A DNA stretch of 8,983 nucleotides from Flavobacteriaceae bacterium (GTDB taxonomy: Bacteria; Bacteroidota; Bacteroidia; Flavobacteriales; Flavobacteriaceae), in the NCBI GenBank assembly GCA_027068695.1, contig JAMOMG010000196.1:1-8983 (forward strand). Reading direction: 5' to 3'. Shown here in pieces: positions 7,110 to 8,983 of the stretch. The translations under genes were made by a program, and so were the position numbers. Below the pieces are notes generated by a model, which was not told the origin of the DNA, did no database searches, and worked only from the letters and a program-made list of their open reading frames with translations. Numbering within the stretch: position 1 is the first letter of the stretch; each line of letters starts with the position of its first letter.

Positions 7110-7148
7110 GTATTAAAAATGAAACTATAAATTTAAGCATTAACTATT

Positions 7149-8983
7149 ATGACATTTAAAGATCAAATAAAACAAGGAATACCATCTGAATTACCTTCAG
7201 TAAAAGTATATGATTTGAATATAAATCATGCCCCAAAGCGAAAAGAAATTTTATCAAAAGAAGAAAAAAAATTAGCAATTCAAAATGCACTACGTTATTT
7301 TGATGAAAAACACCATGCCGTTTTAGCTAAGGAGTTTGCGAATGAATTAAAAGAATACGGTAGAATTTACATGTATCGTTTTCGTCCAGATTATAAAATG
7401 TACGCTCGCCCAATTGATGAATATCCTGGGAAATGTGAACAAGCAAAAGCAATTATGCTTATGATTCAAAATAATTTGGATTATGCAGTTGCACAACATC
7501 CACATGAACTAATTACTTATGGAGGAAATGGTGCTGTTTTTCAAAATTGGGCACAGTATTTACTAACAATGCACTATTTAGCTGAATTAGAAGATGATCA
7601 AACACTGGTAATGTATTCAGGGCATCCAATGGGAATATTTCCTTCGCATAGAAATGCTCCAAGAGTGGTAGTTACTAATGGAATGATGATTCCAAATTAT
7701 AGCAAACAAGACGATTGGGAAAAATACAATGCATTAGGCGTTACGCAATACGGACAAATGACTGCAGGTAGTTATATGTATATTGGTCCACAAGGAATTG
7801 TTCACGGAACCACTATAACAGTATTGAATGCAGGTAGAAAAATAGCTAAAGAAGGAGAAGGTTTGGCTGGGAAATTATTTTTGACCTCAGGTTTGGGAGG
7901 AATGAGTGGTGCACAACCAAAAGCAGGAAATATAGCGGGTTGTATTACGGTTTGTGCTGAAGTAAATCCGAAAGCTGTACATACTCGCCATTCACAACAT
8001 TGGGTAGATGAGGTTTTTAGTAATATTGATGAATTAGTTGAACGTGTTAAAAAAGCAAAAGTAAATAAGGAAGTAGTTTCAATTGCCTATCAAGGAAATG
8101 TAGTTGAAGTTTGGGAGAAATTTGATAAAGAAAATGTATATATAGATTTAGGTTCTGATCAAACATCACTTCATAACCCTTGGGCTGGGGGGTATTACCC
8201 GATTGGTATTTCGTTTGAAGAGGCAAATGATATGATGACCAATAACCCAAAACTGTTCAAGGAAAAAGTGCAAGAAAGTTTACGAAGACAAACTGAAGCT
8301 ATTAATAAACATACCAAAAAAGGCACCTACTTTTTTGATTACGGAAATGCTTTCTTACTAGAAGCTAGTAGAGCTGGTGCAGCAATTTTTGCGGAAAATG
8401 GTAAAGATTTTAAATATCATTCCTACGTTCAAGATATTATGGGGCCTATGTGTTTTGATTATGGTTTTGGTCCTTTTCGTTGGGTTTGTACAAGTGGAAA
8501 TTCTATTGATTTAGAAAAAACAGATGCAATCGCCTGTGAAGTTTTAGAAGAGCTAAAGAAAAAATCACCCCAAGAAATTCAGCAACAAATGGCTGATAAT
8601 ATTCAATGGATTAAAGGGGCTCAAGAAAATAAATTAGTAGTGGGCTCTCAAGCTCGAATTTTATATGCAGATGCTGAAGGGAGAATGAAAATTGCAGAAG
8701 CGTTTAATAACGCAATAAAAAATAAGATAATTTCAGCTCCTATTGTATTGGGTAGAGATCATCATGATGTTTCAGGAACAGATTCGCCTTATAGAGAAAC
8801 TTCAAATATATACGATGGTTCTCAATTTACTGCAGACATGGCTATACAAAATGTAATTGGTGATAGTTTTAGAGGTGCAACTTGGGTATCTATCCATAAT
8901 GGAGGTGGAGTAGGTTGGGGTGAAGTCATAAATGGTGGCTTTGGTATGGTTCTTGATGGTAGTATAGAAGCAGAAAAGCGATT
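7149..8983 (+). CDS. hutU: Urocanate hydratase (urocanase), 3' end outside window
   Basis: This enzyme converts urocanate to 4-imidazolone-5-propionate, the second step of histidine degradation, using tightly bound NAD+. The window holds 611 residues with no stop and no sign of a frameshift. Clear family blocks are ELITYGGNG (120-128), YSGHPMGIFPS (156-166), QYGQMTAGSY (200-209), the NAD-binding GLGGMSGAQ (248-256), DLGSDQTSLHNPWAGGYYP (333-351), GFGPFRWVCTSG (439-450), RDHHDVSGTDSPYRETSNI (536-554) and HNGGGVGWGEV (583-593). The N-terminus with NALRYF and YGRIYMYRFRP, and the length, match the long form of about 670 residues known from animals better than the ~555-residue bacterial form. Leu504 (SQARIL) sits where short forms have the catalytic Cys of ARIC. 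ATG 7149 starts MTFKDQIKQGIP and fits this form. About 50-60 residues are missing at the C-terminus. Any hut partners downstream are not visible. Confidence 0.96.
   Translation, partial: MTFKDQIKQGIPSELPSVKVYDLNINHAPKRKEILSKEEKKLAIQNALRYFDEKHHAVLAKEFANELKEYGRIYMYRFRPDYKMYARPIDEYPGKCEQAKAIMLMIQNNLDYAVAQHPHELITYGGNGAVFQNWAQYLLTMHYLAELEDDQTLVMYSGHPMGIFPSHRNAPRVVVTNGMMIPNYSKQDDWEKYNALGVTQYGQMTAGSYMYIGPQGIVHGTTITVLNAGRKIAKEGEGLAGKLFLTSGLGGMSGAQPKAGNIAGCITVCAEVNPKAVHTRHSQHWVDEVFSNIDELVERVKKAKVNKEVVSIAYQGNVVEVWEKFDKENVYIDLGSDQTSLHNPWAGGYYPIGISFEEANDMMTNNPKLFKEKVQESLRRQTEAINKHTKKGTYFFDYGNAFLLEASRAGAAIFAENGKDFKYHSYVQDIMGPMCFDYGFGPFRWVCTSGNSIDLEKTDAIACEVLEELKKKSPQEIQQQMADNIQWIKGAQENKLVVGSQARILYADAEGRMKIAEAFNNAIKNKIISAPIVLGRDHHDVSGTDSPYRETSNIYDGSQFTADMAIQNVIGDSFRGATWVSIHNGGGVGWGEVINGGFGMVLDGSIEAEKR

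Larger units (their letters stand above)
6745..7148. other. Divergent regulatory region between icmF and hutU
   Basis: This is 404 bases of very AT-rich DNA between two divergent catabolic genes. The icmF side has only imperfect -7 boxes on the minus strand, for example CTAAATTGCA ending near 6762, which lacks one T. The middle holds an inverted repeat (6864-6883). The hutU side holds direct repeats overlapping an exact -7 box (6983-7001), then a leader of about 145 nt with a 25-codon upstream ORF and a hairpin plus T-run. The stretch 6785-6960 shows nothing else recognisable. Confidence 0.6.

Noticed and set aside
7119..7130. Four-codon ORF (MKL-stop) just before hutU
   Set aside because: It is too short to judge and is the kind of ATG that appears by chance; kept only as a remark on the leader.
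8047..8250. 67-codon ORF on the minus strand inside hutU
   Set aside because: It is antisense to conserved urocanase sequence and composed of the low-information translation expected of a shadow frame.
1..8983. CRISPR array, tRNA/rRNA, insertion sequence, phage or defence genes
   Set aside because: No regularly spaced repeats, cloverleaf-like segments, transposase or integrase motifs, or defence-family domains were seen on either strand.

Overview
The window looks like chromosomal DNA from a marine or environmental Bacteroidota, most likely a Flavobacteriaceae member. The evidence is low GC content, start codons without Shine-Dalgarno sequences, several matches to the Bacteroidota -7 promoter box TAnnTTTG, and proteins of flavobacterial character. 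There is no tRNA, rRNA, CRISPR array, insertion sequence or phage gene. Most of it is ordinary core and catabolic DNA.

Layout. Positions 3-1439 (+) hold the 3' part of a RecQ-type DNA helicase whose start lies outside the window. After a 200-base gap with a good promoter comes a VTT/DedA-like membrane protein (1640-2260, +). It converges on an Lrp/AsnC regulator (2280-2729, -). Divergent from the regulator is a small unrecognised helical protein (2850-3248, +). That gene converges on a large gene for fused isobutyryl-CoA mutase, IcmF (3268-6744, -), which joins a B12-binding domain, its G-protein chaperone and the mutase in one 1158-residue chain. A 404-base divergent regulatory region (6745-7148) follows. 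Urocanate hydratase HutU (7149 to the window end, +) has at least 611 residues and runs off the edge. Because it has no stop codon in the window, it is easily missed.

Function. IcmF (short branched acyl-CoA rearrangement) and HutU (second step of histidine breakdown to glutamate) are both catabolic and transcribed divergently, but they do not share a pathway. RecQ belongs to DNA repair. No functional link between the other genes can be read from the sequence.

The most interesting points are: (1) the hutU leader, where a 25-codon upstream ORF ending in Pro-stop overlaps a small hairpin followed by six T's, an arrangement reminiscent of TnaC-type attenuation; (2) a GC-richer segment of about 24 bases inside icmF that looks like a dispersed flavobacterial repeat and is translated in frame into the variable linker; (3) a long, animal-like urocanase with Leu where short bacterial forms carry their catalytic Cys. 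All three need comparative or experimental tests that could not be run here.
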